From Occultella glacieicola (GTDB taxonomy: Bacteria; Actinomycetota; Actinomycetes; Actinomycetales; Beutenbergiaceae), in contig NZ_SMNA01000006.1 of assembly GCF_004353825.1 (NCBI RefSeq), forward strand, positions 248,001 to 312,000: a stretch of DNA of 64,000 nt, read 5' to 3'. Each line of letters starts with the position of its first letter. The first letter of the stretch is position 1. Below the pieces are notes generated by a model that saw only the letters and a program-made list of their open reading frames with translations, searched no databases and was not told the DNA's origin. This document shows, in pieces, positions 26,359 to 35,362 of this stretch. The position numbers were made by a program, and so were the translations under genes.

Positions 26359-27978
26359 GTGACGACCACCCTGATCGCCGGCGGTCTCCTCATCGACGGC
26401 ACCGGCGCCCCGGGCCGACTCGCCGACGTCCGCGTCGCGGACGGACGGATCGCGTCGATCGAGCCCGTCACCGGGCCCGACCGCGTGGCCGGACCCAGCG
26501 GCGCCGCCACGATCGGCGCCGACCGGTTGATCGAGGCGACGGGTCTGGTGGTCTGTCCCGGCTTCATCGACATGCACGCCCACTCGGATCTCGCCCTGAT
26601 CCGTGAGCCGGACCGGCTCGGCGCCGTCAGTCAGGGCGTCACCACGGAGGTGATCGGTCAGGACGGGCTCTCCTACGCGCCGGTCACCGCGCAGGTGGTG
26701 GGGGAACTGCACGATCGCATCCGTGGCTGGAACGGGGACCTTCCCGACGGCGGCATCACCTGGCGCACCGTCCCCGAGTTCCTCGACCATGTCAGTGGCG
26801 CGGCGGTGAACGTGGCCTATCTGGTCCCACACGGCACCCTCCGGTTGCTCGTCATGGGCACCGAGCACCGCCCCGCGACGCCCACCGAACTGGACCGGAT
26901 GGCCGGCCTGCTCGCCGATGCCCTGGCGGGCGGCGCCGTCGGGCTCTCGACCGGACTGACGTACGTGCCGGCCATGTTCGCCGACGACGACGAGCTGGCC
27001 CGGCTGTGCGAGGTGGTCACCGCCCACGGCGGCTACTACGCGCCGCACCACCGCAGTTACGGCGCCGGGGCACTGGCGGCGTATGCGCAGTGCCTGGACC
27101 TCGGCCGACACACCGGTGTGGCCGTGCACCTGACCCACGCGCACCTCAGCTACCCGGTGAACCGCGGCCGCGCCGCGGAACTGCTCGCCCTCGTGGACGC
27201 CGCCCTGGCCGACGGTGTCGACGTCACCCTCGACTCCTACCCGTACATCGTCGGGTCCAGCTACCTGCACGCGCCGTTGCCCGGGTTCCTCCAGCAGCGG
27301 GGCGTGGACGAGATCGTCGAACTCCTGGACCGCCCCGATGTGCGCGAGGACCTCCTCGTACGTCTCGAACGGCGTGGCACCACCGGTTCGAACGGCGTGC
27401 CCGTGGACTGGACCAGGGTGGTCATCGGTTCGGCCGGGGACCCGGCACTGCCCGGGCTCTCCGTCGCCGACGTCGCGCAGCGCCGGGGCGTCCGGTCGAT
27501 CGACGCCTACTGCGACATCCTGATCTCCGAACGGCTGAGTGCCCTGGCACTGTTCCACGACGGTGACGAGACCAACGTGCGCACCGTCCTGTCCCATCCG
27601 CGCCACTGCGCCGGCAGCGACGGTCTGCTCGTCGGGCAGCGGCCGCACCCGCGCGCATTCGGGACGTTCGCCCGCTACCTCGGCCGGTACTCCCGGGACC
27701 TCGACCTGGTGCCGCTGGAGCGGATGATCCACAAGATGACCGCACTGCCGGCCGGCCGGATCGGGCTGGCCGACCGCGGCGTCCTCGCCGCGGGCGCCGC
27801 CGCCGACGTCGTCTGCTTCGACCCGGCCACGGTGGCCGACCGCGCCACCTTCGACGAACCCCGCCGGAGGGCCGTCGGCCTCCACCACGTGCTCGTGAAC
27901 GGCGAACCGGTCCTGACCCACACCCGCCCCACCGGCGCCCGACCCGGACACGCCGTGACCAACCGAGAGGCAGCCTGA
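26359..27978 (+). CDS. N-acyl-D-amino-acid deacylase family amidohydrolase
   Basis: 539 residues from a GTG at 26359 with GGAG upstream. The amidohydrolase metal motif is at DMHAHSD (near 72), followed by QDGLSYAP typical of the D-aminoacylase group. Further metal-ligand His are seen in HLTHAHLSYP and PHHRSYG. The C-terminus has the small beta-domain ending in VLVNGEPV. It is cytoplasmic and removes acyl groups from N-acyl-D-amino acids or related amides. It heads an operon with RidA and GH89, so an N-acetylated sugar-amino-acid conjugate is a possible substrate (inference). Confidence 0.85.
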   Translation: MTTTLIAGGLLIDGTGAPGRLADVRVADGRIASIEPVTGPDRVAGPSGAATIGADRLIEATGLVVCPGFIDMHAHSDLALIREPDRLGAVSQGVTTEVIGQDGLSYAPVTAQVVGELHDRIRGWNGDLPDGGITWRTVPEFLDHVSGAAVNVAYLVPHGTLRLLVMGTEHRPATPTELDRMAGLLADALAGGAVGLSTGLTYVPAMFADDDELARLCEVVTAHGGYYAPHHRSYGAGALAAYAQCLDLGRHTGVAVHLTHAHLSYPVNRGRAAELLALVDAALADGVDVTLDSYPYIVGSSYLHAPLPGFLQQRGVDEIVELLDRPDVREDLLVRLERRGTTGSNGVPVDWTRVVIGSAGDPALPGLSVADVAQRRGVRSIDAYCDILISERLSALALFHDGDETNVRTVLSHPRHCAGSDGLLVGQRPHPRAFGTFARYLGRYSRDLDLVPLERMIHKMTALPAGRIGLADRGVLAAGAAADVVCFDPATVADRATFDEPRRRAVGLHHVLVNGEPVLTHTRPTGARPGHAVTNREAA

Positions 27979-27981
27979 GGC

Positions 27982-28383
27982 ATGAACCAGCAGTCGATCA
28001 CCAAGCGCACGCTCACCGAGGGGCTGCCGCAGCCCGCGGGCCCGTACAGCCACGTCGCCACCATCGGCGACCTGGTGCTCACCGCCGGCTTCGGGCCGCA
28101 GGACCCGCTCACCGGCGCCGTCCCGGACGGCGTCGCGGCCCAGACCGACGCGGTCCTGGCGAACGTGGCCACCGCCCTCGGCGCCGTGGGAGCGGACCTC
28201 GACGACGTGCTGAAGGTGACCGTGCACCTGGCCGACGTCCGCCGCGACTTCGCGGAGTTCAACACCGCCTACGCCACCCACTTCGACGCGCCGTACCCGG
28301 TGCGAACCACCGTGGGTAGCGACCTGCCCGGCATCCTCGTCGAGATCGACGTGGTCGCCCGGCGCGGACCGGAGGCGCGATGA
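27982..28383 (+). CDS. ridA: RidA/YjgF-family enamine/imine deaminase
   Basis: 133 residues from an ATG 3 bases after the deacylase stop, with CTGAGG upstream. The family core is visible: PAGPYSHVATIGDLVLTAG, the active-site Arg in PVRTTVG, and the terminal Glu in VEIDVVA. RidA hydrolyses reactive enamines or imines formed by PLP enzymes and other deaminations. Its stop overlaps the GH89 start (ATGA), so it is translationally coupled. A pathway-specific role in this operon is more likely than the housekeeping one. Confidence 0.88.
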   Translation: MNQQSITKRTLTEGLPQPAGPYSHVATIGDLVLTAGFGPQDPLTGAVPDGVAAQTDAVLANVATALGAVGADLDDVLKVTVHLADVRRDFAEFNTAYATHFDAPYPVRTTVGSDLPGILVEIDVVARRGPEAR

Positions 28384-30698
28384 GGGGGCACCCGGGAGAC
28401 CCCGACCCGCCCGACCCGGCCCGCGTCCCCTCCGCCCTCGCCGGCACCACGGCGCTGCTGCACCGTCTGCTCGGCGACGCCGCGGTCGCCGTCGACCTCG
28501 GCCTCTGCGGTCGCGACGGCGACCGGCAGGTGTTCTCCTACGAGGCCGACGCCGGCCGGCTGCGCCTGCGCGGCAGCGACCCGAGCGCCCTGGCCAGCGG
28601 CTTCTACCACTACGCGAAGTCGCACGGCGGCGCCCAGTTCACCTGGGACGACGCCGCCCTCGACCTCCCCACGCCCCTCCCGGACGCGCCGGCGACCCGC
28701 CGTAGCACCGAACTGACCACCCGCTACTACCTGAACTTCGTGACGTTCTCCTACTCCGCCGCCTACTGGGACTGGGACCGGTGGGAACGCGAGATCGACT
28801 GGATGGCGCTGCACGGCGTCACCCTGCCGCTGATGGTCCTCGGCCACGAGGCCGTCCTGCTGCGTGCCTTCACCGACCTCGGCCTGGCAGCCGCGGACGC
28901 GCTGGCCTGGATCGGTGGCTCCGCGCACTTCGCCTGGACCTGGATGGGTGGCACGAACACGTGGGGCGGGCCGTTGCCGCGGGACTGGGTGACCCGACAC
29001 CTCGACCTGGCCCGCCGGGTGCTGGCCCGCCAGCGGGAACTCGGGATGACCCCGGTGCTGCCCGCGTTCGCGGGGCACGTGCCTGCGGCACTCGCCCCCG
29101 ACGGCACACCGACGATCGAGTGGCAGGGCTGGCGCACCCACCTGCTGCCCGCCGACTCCCCCGAGTTCGCCCGGGTCGCCGGCGCGGTGATGGCCGCCCA
29201 GCGTGACCTGCTCGGCACCGATCACCACTACGCCGTGGACCCGTTCATCGAGTCCGTGCCACCGTCCGGTGCGCCGGACTACCTGCGCGGGATGGCCCGC
29301 GGCATCTACGCCGCACTCGCCGAGTCCGACCCGGAGGCGGTGTGGGTGCTGCAGGGCTGGCCGATGCACTACCACCGCGACTTCTGGACCTCCGAACGGG
29401 CCCGCGCGTTCCTGGAGGCGGTGCCCGCGGATCGGCTGCTCCTGCTCGACCTGTGGGCCGAACACGCACCCATGTGGCAGCGCACCGACGCCATGTTCGG
29501 GCGACGCTGGCTGTGGTGCGCCGTGCACAACTTCGGCGGCCGGTTCGCACTGTTCGGGGATCTCGACGGGCTGCGGACCGGCCTCGAGGAGGCGCGCCGC
29601 TCCCCCGGCCGTGGCCGCCTCGAGGGCACCGGTCTGACCATGGAGGCGATCGAGAACAACGCCGTCTTCTACGAGTTCTGGTCGGACCTGGTCTGGGAAC
29701 CGGGACCGGGCACGGACGGGCAGGACTGGCTGGACGGGTTCGCCCGCGCACGCTACCGGACCGATGACCCCACCGCCGCGCGAGCCTGGGAGATCCTCGC
29801 CCGCACCCTGTACGGTCCCGGTCGCACGCGGTCCATCCCATCGCCTGTCATCGCCCGGCCGTGGGGGCCGGACGCGCCGTTCGCGACCCAGCGACTGGCC
29901 GGCGAGTTCGTCGACCCGGGGGCCCCCGAACGGCAGTCCGCGAACATCGACGCCGAGAACGACCCGCGGGTGCTCGGGGATCTCACCGACCTCACCGAGG
30001 CCGCGCACCTGTTGATCGGCCTGCACCCGGACGCGCCGGCCACGGGGCCGCTCGGTCGGGACATCGTGGACCTCGTCGGACACATCGTCGCCCAGCGCGC
30101 GCGCCTGCCGATCCGGTCGATCCTGGCCGCCTCGGCCCGGCGTGACGCCGACGGCGTCCGGCGCGCCATGGCCGATCTGCGCGCGCACATCCTCACCCTC
30201 GACGAACTCGCCGACCAGATGCCGGCCTCCCGCCTGGCCACGTGGATCGATGCCGCCCGCTCCTGGGGCACCGACGGTGCCGAGTCCGACGTGCTCGAGC
30301 GCGACGCCCGTACCCTGCTCACCGTCTGGGGCCGCCAGGACAGCGGCCTGCACGACTACTCGGGCCGGCACTGGTCGGGGCTGCTCGCCGGGTTCCATCT
30401 GCCTCGCTGGCAACTCTGGGCGGACTGGCTCGCCCAGGCGACAGCCCGGCCCGACGGCGTCACCGGCGCCGACGTCTCGGTCCTGCGGGAGGCGATCGTC
30501 GCCCACGAGGAGGCCTGGCGCACCACGGTCACGCGCGCCGCCACCACCGCGACCGAACGGCCCGAGGGGCCGGTCCTGCCGGGCCTCGCCCTCGCCGCCC
30601 TGACCAGGTTCCCTCCCCCACCCGCGGCGACCTCCGCCGTCGTGCCCGCGTCCGATCCACTCGGAAACACCACCGCAGTCCCCGACACAAAGGAGTAA
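28380..30698 (+). CDS. GH89 alpha-N-acetylglucosaminidase
   Basis: 772 residues from an ATG at 28380. The three GH89 regions are seen: an N-terminal alpha/beta domain to about 100, the TIM barrel starting at TTRYYLNFVTFSYSAAYWDW, and a helical C-terminal domain. The two catalytic Glu candidates are in DPFIESVPP and in LTMEAIENNAVFYE, matching the human NAGLU and CpGH89 pattern. There is no signal peptide, so it would act on imported alpha-GlcNAc oligosaccharides in the cytoplasm. It is followed by a CUT1 binding protein 3 bases later. Confidence 0.92.
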   Translation: MRGHPGDPDPPDPARVPSALAGTTALLHRLLGDAAVAVDLGLCGRDGDRQVFSYEADAGRLRLRGSDPSALASGFYHYAKSHGGAQFTWDDAALDLPTPLPDAPATRRSTELTTRYYLNFVTFSYSAAYWDWDRWEREIDWMALHGVTLPLMVLGHEAVLLRAFTDLGLAAADALAWIGGSAHFAWTWMGGTNTWGGPLPRDWVTRHLDLARRVLARQRELGMTPVLPAFAGHVPAALAPDGTPTIEWQGWRTHLLPADSPEFARVAGAVMAAQRDLLGTDHHYAVDPFIESVPPSGAPDYLRGMARGIYAALAESDPEAVWVLQGWPMHYHRDFWTSERARAFLEAVPADRLLLLDLWAEHAPMWQRTDAMFGRRWLWCAVHNFGGRFALFGDLDGLRTGLEEARRSPGRGRLEGTGLTMEAIENNAVFYEFWSDLVWEPGPGTDGQDWLDGFARARYRTDDPTAARAWEILARTLYGPGRTRSIPSPVIARPWGPDAPFATQRLAGEFVDPGAPERQSANIDAENDPRVLGDLTDLTEAAHLLIGLHPDAPATGPLGRDIVDLVGHIVAQRARLPIRSILAASARRDADGVRRAMADLRAHILTLDELADQMPASRLATWIDAARSWGTDGAESDVLERDARTLLTVWGRQDSGLHDYSGRHWSGLLAGFHLPRWQLWADWLAQATARPDGVTGADVSVLREAIVAHEEAWRTTVTRAATTATERPEGPVLPGLALAALTRFPPPPAATSAVVPASDPLGNTTAVPDTKE

Positions 30699-30701
30699 CC
30701 G

Positions 30702-32108
30702 ATGTCCATCAGGAGAAGGTCATCAGCGATCACGATCGCAGCCACCGCCGCGTTCGCCGTCCTGCTCGCGGGTTGCTCCGGCGACCCCGACGACGGCGGC
30801 AACGACGGCGACGGCGGCGAGGGCGAGTACAGCGACATCGTGTTCTGGACGCCGCAGGTCACGCCGTCCCGGCTGGCCGCACAGGAACAGATCGCCGCCG
30901 ACTTCGAGGCCGAGACCGGCATCGGCGTGGAGGTTGTGCCGCTCGGTGGCGCCGATCAGAACCAGGCCCTCGTGACCGGGGCGGCCTCCGGTGACGTGCC
31001 GGACGTCATCCTGCACGGCGCGGACCAGACCGCCGCCTGGATGGCCCAGGGGCTCCTCGACGCCGAGGTCACGGCCGCCGCCGTCGAGTCCCTCGACCCG
31101 TCGACGTTCAACGAGAACGCCCTCAACCAGGTCACCCTCGACGGCGAGATCGCCTCGGTGCCGTCCGACGGCTGGGTCCACCTGATCGTCTATCGCCAGG
31201 ACCTCCTCGAGGCGGCCGGCCTCGAGGTGCCCACGAACCTGACCGAGCTCGCCGAGGCGGCCACCGCGCTCAGCGAGACCGGGGTCACCGGGATCGCGCT
31301 CGGCACCCAGTCCGGGACTCCGTCGTCGACGGAGGCGGTCAACTCGATCCTGCCCACGAACGGCTGCGAACTGGTCGTCGACGGTGAGGTCACCATCGAC
31401 TCCCCGGAGTGCGTCGAGGGCCTCGAACGCTTCCTCGAGCTGCGCGACTCCAGCGTCTCCGGTGACCTCGACGTCCCGGCCGCTCAGGCCGCCTACCTCG
31501 CCGGCGACGCCGCCATGCTGCTGTTCTCCACGCACATCTTCGACGAGCTCGCCGGCCTGTCCCCGGACGTGCCGGTGACCTGCGCGGAGTGCGTCGACAA
31601 CCCGAACTTCCTCGCCGAGAACTCCGGGTTCATCACCGTCCTCGACGAAGCGAACCCGAACCAGTACGGCACCGTGCTCGGCTACGGCGTGCCGGTCGGC
31701 GCGCACACCACCGAGGCGCAGATGTTCATCGAGTACGTGATGAGCACCGGTTACGTCGACACCCTGGCCACCGCCACCGAGGGCCGGCTTCCGCTGCGCC
31801 TGGGCACCCCGGACAACCCCACCGAGTACATCGACGCCTGGGGCGGGCTGCCGATCGGGCCGGCGCCGGAGGAGGGCGTCTCGATCGCGTCGATCTATGG
31901 CGAGGAGATCGTCACGGACATCAACGCCGGCATGGAGTCGGTGTACCGGTGGGGCTTCGGCACCGAGGACGCCGAACTGGCCGGTGCCGCGTTCACCCAG
32001 GGCACCCTCGCCTCGAACCTGGATGCGCTGTACAGCGGCACCCCGGCCGCCGACGTCGCCGCCACCATGGCGGAGCAGGTGACCGCACTCCAGGCCGAGC
32101 TCGGCTGA
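30702..32108 (+). CDS. Sugar-binding lipoprotein of the GH89 operon
   Basis: 468 residues from an ATG at 30702 with AAGGAG upstream. The signal sequence ends in the lipobox LLAGCSG, followed by an acidic Gly-rich linker and a family 1 solute-binding fold. Two cysteine pairs (NGCELV/SPECVE and VTCAECVD) suggest disulfides outside the cell. It presumably captures alpha-GlcNAc-capped glycans for the permeases that follow. Confidence 0.9.
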   Translation: MSIRRRSSAITIAATAAFAVLLAGCSGDPDDGGNDGDGGEGEYSDIVFWTPQVTPSRLAAQEQIAADFEAETGIGVEVVPLGGADQNQALVTGAASGDVPDVILHGADQTAAWMAQGLLDAEVTAAAVESLDPSTFNENALNQVTLDGEIASVPSDGWVHLIVYRQDLLEAAGLEVPTNLTELAEAATALSETGVTGIALGTQSGTPSSTEAVNSILPTNGCELVVDGEVTIDSPECVEGLERFLELRDSSVSGDLDVPAAQAAYLAGDAAMLLFSTHIFDELAGLSPDVPVTCAECVDNPNFLAENSGFITVLDEANPNQYGTVLGYGVPVGAHTTEAQMFIEYVMSTGYVDTLATATEGRLPLRLGTPDNPTEYIDAWGGLPIGPAPEEGVSIASIYGEEIVTDINAGMESVYRWGFGTEDAELAGAAFTQGTLASNLDALYSGTPAADVAATMAEQVTALQAELG

Positions 32109-32112
32109 CGTC

Positions 32113-33069
32113 TTGACCTCGACGACCCGACGGTTCTCCCCCTGGGCGCGGCTGACCCGCGCCCAGCGGGAGAACCTCAACGGCCAGCTGCTCACCGCAC
32201 CGACCCTGCTCGTGATCCTCGCGATCGTGATCGTGCCGTTCCTCGCGGTGATCGTGTTCGCCTTCGCCGACCTGCGGCTCGTGGACATCCCGTACATGAG
32301 CCTGGGCACCATCGACTGGACCCTGGACAACATCCGCGACGCCATGGGGTCGCAGGCGTTCTGGGGCGCCCTGGGCACCACGATCGCGTATGCCACCCTG
32401 ACCACCCTCGGGGCGATCGCCTGCGGCCTCGTCACCGCGCTCGCCATCCGGCGTCCGTTCCGCGGGCGCGGCGTGATCCGGGCACTGCTGCTGGTGCCGT
32501 ACGTACTGCCGGTGATCGCGGCGGCGACGATCTGGCGGACCCTGCTGAACCCGCAGTACGGGCTGATCAACGCGTTCGGGCTCGAGTTCCTGGGCTGGGA
32601 CCGGCCGATCGGCTTCCTGAACACGACCACCTATGACGTGTTCGGCATCGGTATCCCGCTGACCCTGCTGACCGTGGTGGCGTTCGAGGTCTGGAAGACC
32701 ACGCCCCTGACGTTCCTGTTCATCACGGCGCGGCTGCAGTCCATCCCGGGCGACATCGAGGAGGCGGCCGCGCTCGACGGTGCCTCCAACCGCAAGATCC
32801 TCACCCAGATCATCGCGCCGCAGCTGCGCGCGGTGGTGCTGCTGCTGATCCTGTTGAGGTTCATCTGGTCCTTCCAGAGCTTCAACGACATCTACCTGCT
32901 CACCGGCGGTGCCGGGGGCACCCAGGTGATGGCCGTGAAGGTCTACACCGAGCTGATCACGCGCGCCGACATCGGGAGCGCCGCGTCCTACGGGCTGCTG
33001 ATGTCCGTGATCCTCGCGGTGCTCCTGGCGTTCTACGTCCTGCTGACCCGGAGGAAGGAGGCCCTGTGA
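32113..33069 (+). CDS. CUT1 permease, first subunit, GH89 operon
   Basis: 318 residues from a TTG start at 32113, 4 bases after the binding-protein stop. Six helices are seen with the ATPase-docking EAA loop DIEEAAALDGASNRK. YLLTGGAGGTQ is the usual MalF-type segment. Its stop overlaps the next permease. Confidence 0.88.
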   Translation: MTSTTRRFSPWARLTRAQRENLNGQLLTAPTLLVILAIVIVPFLAVIVFAFADLRLVDIPYMSLGTIDWTLDNIRDAMGSQAFWGALGTTIAYATLTTLGAIACGLVTALAIRRPFRGRGVIRALLLVPYVLPVIAAATIWRTLLNPQYGLINAFGLEFLGWDRPIGFLNTTTYDVFGIGIPLTLLTVVAFEVWKTTPLTFLFITARLQSIPGDIEEAAALDGASNRKILTQIIAPQLRAVVLLLILLRFIWSFQSFNDIYLLTGGAGGTQVMAVKVYTELITRADIGSAASYGLLMSVILAVLLAFYVLLTRRKEAL

Positions 33070-33926
33070 GCAAGGCGATGAGGGCGCCCCTGCCCGAACG
33101 GATCCTGCGTGTGGTCGTGATCGTGGTCGCACTGGTGCTCGCCGTCGGCCCGGTCCTCTATGGCGTGGTGCTGTCCATCCGGCCGTTCTCGGCCGTGCTG
33201 AACGCCCCGTTGGACCTCTTCCCGAGCCCGAGCGAGTGGGACTTCTCGAGCTTCGGAACCGCGCTCGCGGACGAGGCGGACGGCGGGTTCGGCCTCGGCC
33301 GGTTCATCCGCAACTCGTTGCTCCTCGCGCTCGGCACCGTGGTGGCCTCGCTCCTGGTCAGCGTCCTCGGTGCCTACGCCGCCGCCCGGCTGCGGTACAA
33401 GGGCCGGGGCGTGGTCAACGGGATCATCCTGTCCGTCTACCTGCTGCCCGGCATCGTGCTGGCGGTCCCGCTGTTCGTCATGCTCAGCCGGGTCGGTCTG
33501 ACCGGCAACCTCGTCGGCCTGCTGATCGTGTACGTCTCGACCACGGTCCCGGTGGCGATCTACATGGTCCGCAACTACTTCATCGCGCTTCCGGAGAGCG
33601 TCGAGGAGGCCGCCATCATCGACGGGTGCTCGCTGCCCGTGATGCTCTGGCGGGTGGTGCTGCCGATCGCCGCGCCCGGGGTCGCGGCCACCGCGATCTA
33701 CGTGTTCATGATCGCCTGGAACGAGTACCTGTTCGCGCTGCTGTTCCTGGTCCAGAAGCGCGAGCTGTGGACGGCGCCGCTCGGCCTGTCACAGCTGACC
33801 GAGATCAGCGTCCCGGTCACGGTGCTGCTCGCCGGATCCATCATCGTCACCGTGCCCGTGGTGGTGCTGTTCTTCATCTTCCAGCGGTTCCTCGTCTCGG
33901 GCCTGACCACCGGGGCCGAGAAGTGA
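33066..33926 (+). CDS. CUT1 permease, second subunit, GH89 operon
   Basis: 286 residues from a GTG at 33066 that overlaps the preceding stop (GTGA). Six helices are seen, with the EAA loop SVEEAAIIDGCS. AWNEYLFALLF is characteristic of MalG-type subunits. No ATPase gene follows; a shared MsiK-type ATPase is expected. Confidence 0.9.
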   Translation: MSKAMRAPLPERILRVVVIVVALVLAVGPVLYGVVLSIRPFSAVLNAPLDLFPSPSEWDFSSFGTALADEADGGFGLGRFIRNSLLLALGTVVASLLVSVLGAYAAARLRYKGRGVVNGIILSVYLLPGIVLAVPLFVMLSRVGLTGNLVGLLIVYVSTTVPVAIYMVRNYFIALPESVEEAAIIDGCSLPVMLWRVVLPIAAPGVAATAIYVFMIAWNEYLFALLFLVQKRELWTAPLGLSQLTEISVPVTVLLAGSIIVTVPVVVLFFIFQRFLVSGLTTGAEK

Positions 33927-35308
33927 GCCGGCCGCTGCGCCTGGGGGTGCTCGGCGCCGGGGCCCGGGGGCAGGAGGCGTACGGGAGCTGGATCCTCGCG
34001 CACCCGGACCGGGTGGAACTCGCCGCGGTCGCGGACGTCCGTGAGGAGCGAGCGCTGCGGTTCGCGCGGGCGGCGGGCACGAACGCGGCGGTCTTCACGG
34101 ACTGGCGTGACCTCGTGTGCCGTCTGCGCGACCTCGACCTGGACGCCGCCGTGGTGGCCCTGCCGGACCAGCTGCACGTGGACCCGGCGATCGCCCTGGC
34201 GGACGCCGGGGTCCCGATGCTCCTGGAGAAGCCGGCGGCACCCACCTCGTCCGAGCTGGAACGGCTGGCGGCGCACTGCGAGCGGACCGGCGCCAGGGTG
34301 GCCGTCGGCCACGTACTGCGGTTCACCCCGTTCTGGCGCACGGTCTCCGAGCTGATCGGCTCCCCCGCGTTCGGGCGGATGCTCACCCTCGAGCTGAGGG
34401 AGAACATCGGGTTCTGGCACTTCGCGCACTCCTACGTACGGGGGAACTGGCGCCGGGTCGCGACCTCAAGCCCGATGGTGCTGGCGAAGACGTGCCACGA
34501 CCTCGACCTGATCCGGTGGCTGGCCGGCCGTGCCCCGAGCACCGTCTACAGCATCGGCTCGCTCACCCACTTCCGTGCCGAGAACGCCCCCGACGGCGCA
34601 CCGGAGTTCTGCATCGACGGCTGCCCGGCCGCGGCCCAGTGCCCGTTCTACGCCCCGCGCTACTACGAGGACGCGCTGGCGCAGACGCACGGCGTGCCCG
34701 TCACCCTGCTGAGCGAGGACACCTCACCGCAGGGACGCCGTCGGGCCCTGGCCGTCAGCGACTACGGCCGGTGCGTGTACCGGTCCGGCAACGACGTCGT
34801 CGACCACCAGCAGACCACGTTGTCATTCGCCGGCGGGCTGACCGCGAACCTCACCGCGTCCGCGTTCACCGGCCGCAACACCCGGGACATCGCGATCACC
34901 GGCACCCGCGGCCAGCTCGTCGGGAACATGGAGACCGGCCGGATCGAGCTCGACCTGTTCGCCCCGGACGCCGAGGCCCCGGCGCTGACCGCCGGGACGG
35001 TCGACGGCCATCACGTGCGGGCGCCGATGGGCCACCGGGTGTGGACCATCGAGGCCCGCCCGGAGGGGGCGGATGCCGACGACCACCGAGGCCATGCCGG
35101 TGGCGACGACGGCCTGATGGAGGCGTTCGTGGCCGCCCTCGAGCGGGGTGACCTCGGCCGTGACCCGGTGCTCTCCCTGGACGCCGCGATGGACAGCCAC
35201 CGGATGGCGTTCGCGGCGGAGTCCTCGCGCCTGCTCGGCAAGCCGGTCGAGTTCACCGGTGCCGCGGCAGCGGCGGAGGTGGCCGCCCGAACGGGCGGTG
35301 CGGCGTGA
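33923..35308 (+). CDS. Gfo/Idh/MocA-family oxidoreductase with cysteine-rich insert
   Basis: 461 residues from a GTG at 33923 overlapping the permease stop. The Rossmann motif is GVLGAGARG, and the family EKP signature (LLEKPAAP) follows near 105. The C-terminal alpha/beta domain carries HDLDL (TCHDLDLIRWL) as catalytic His/Asp. A Cys-containing insert (FCIDGCPAAAQCPFYAP) is unusual for the family and could bind a metal. It probably oxidises or epimerises a sugar released by GH89, using NAD(P). Confidence 0.88.
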   Translation: MSRPLRLGVLGAGARGQEAYGSWILAHPDRVELAAVADVREERALRFARAAGTNAAVFTDWRDLVCRLRDLDLDAAVVALPDQLHVDPAIALADAGVPMLLEKPAAPTSSELERLAAHCERTGARVAVGHVLRFTPFWRTVSELIGSPAFGRMLTLELRENIGFWHFAHSYVRGNWRRVATSSPMVLAKTCHDLDLIRWLAGRAPSTVYSIGSLTHFRAENAPDGAPEFCIDGCPAAAQCPFYAPRYYEDALAQTHGVPVTLLSEDTSPQGRRRALAVSDYGRCVYRSGNDVVDHQQTTLSFAGGLTANLTASAFTGRNTRDIAITGTRGQLVGNMETGRIELDLFAPDAEAPALTAGTVDGHHVRAPMGHRVWTIEARPEGADADDHRGHAGGDDGLMEAFVAALERGDLGRDPVLSLDAAMDSHRMAFAAESSRLLGKPVEFTGAAAAAEVAARTGGAA

Positions 35309-35362
35309 GGTCCACCGAGCGGGTGGGCGTGGGCACCGACGATGGCTCGAGCTCCCTTGCGG

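Noticed and set aside
25105-28281. A 1058-codon open frame on the minus strand
   Set aside because: It lies antisense to the Lrp, deacylase and ridA genes, all with clear family motifs. No recognisable protein features are present.
28269-30506. A 745-codon open frame on the minus strand
   Set aside because: It is antisense to GH89, which has all family motifs. It is a GC-skew artefact.
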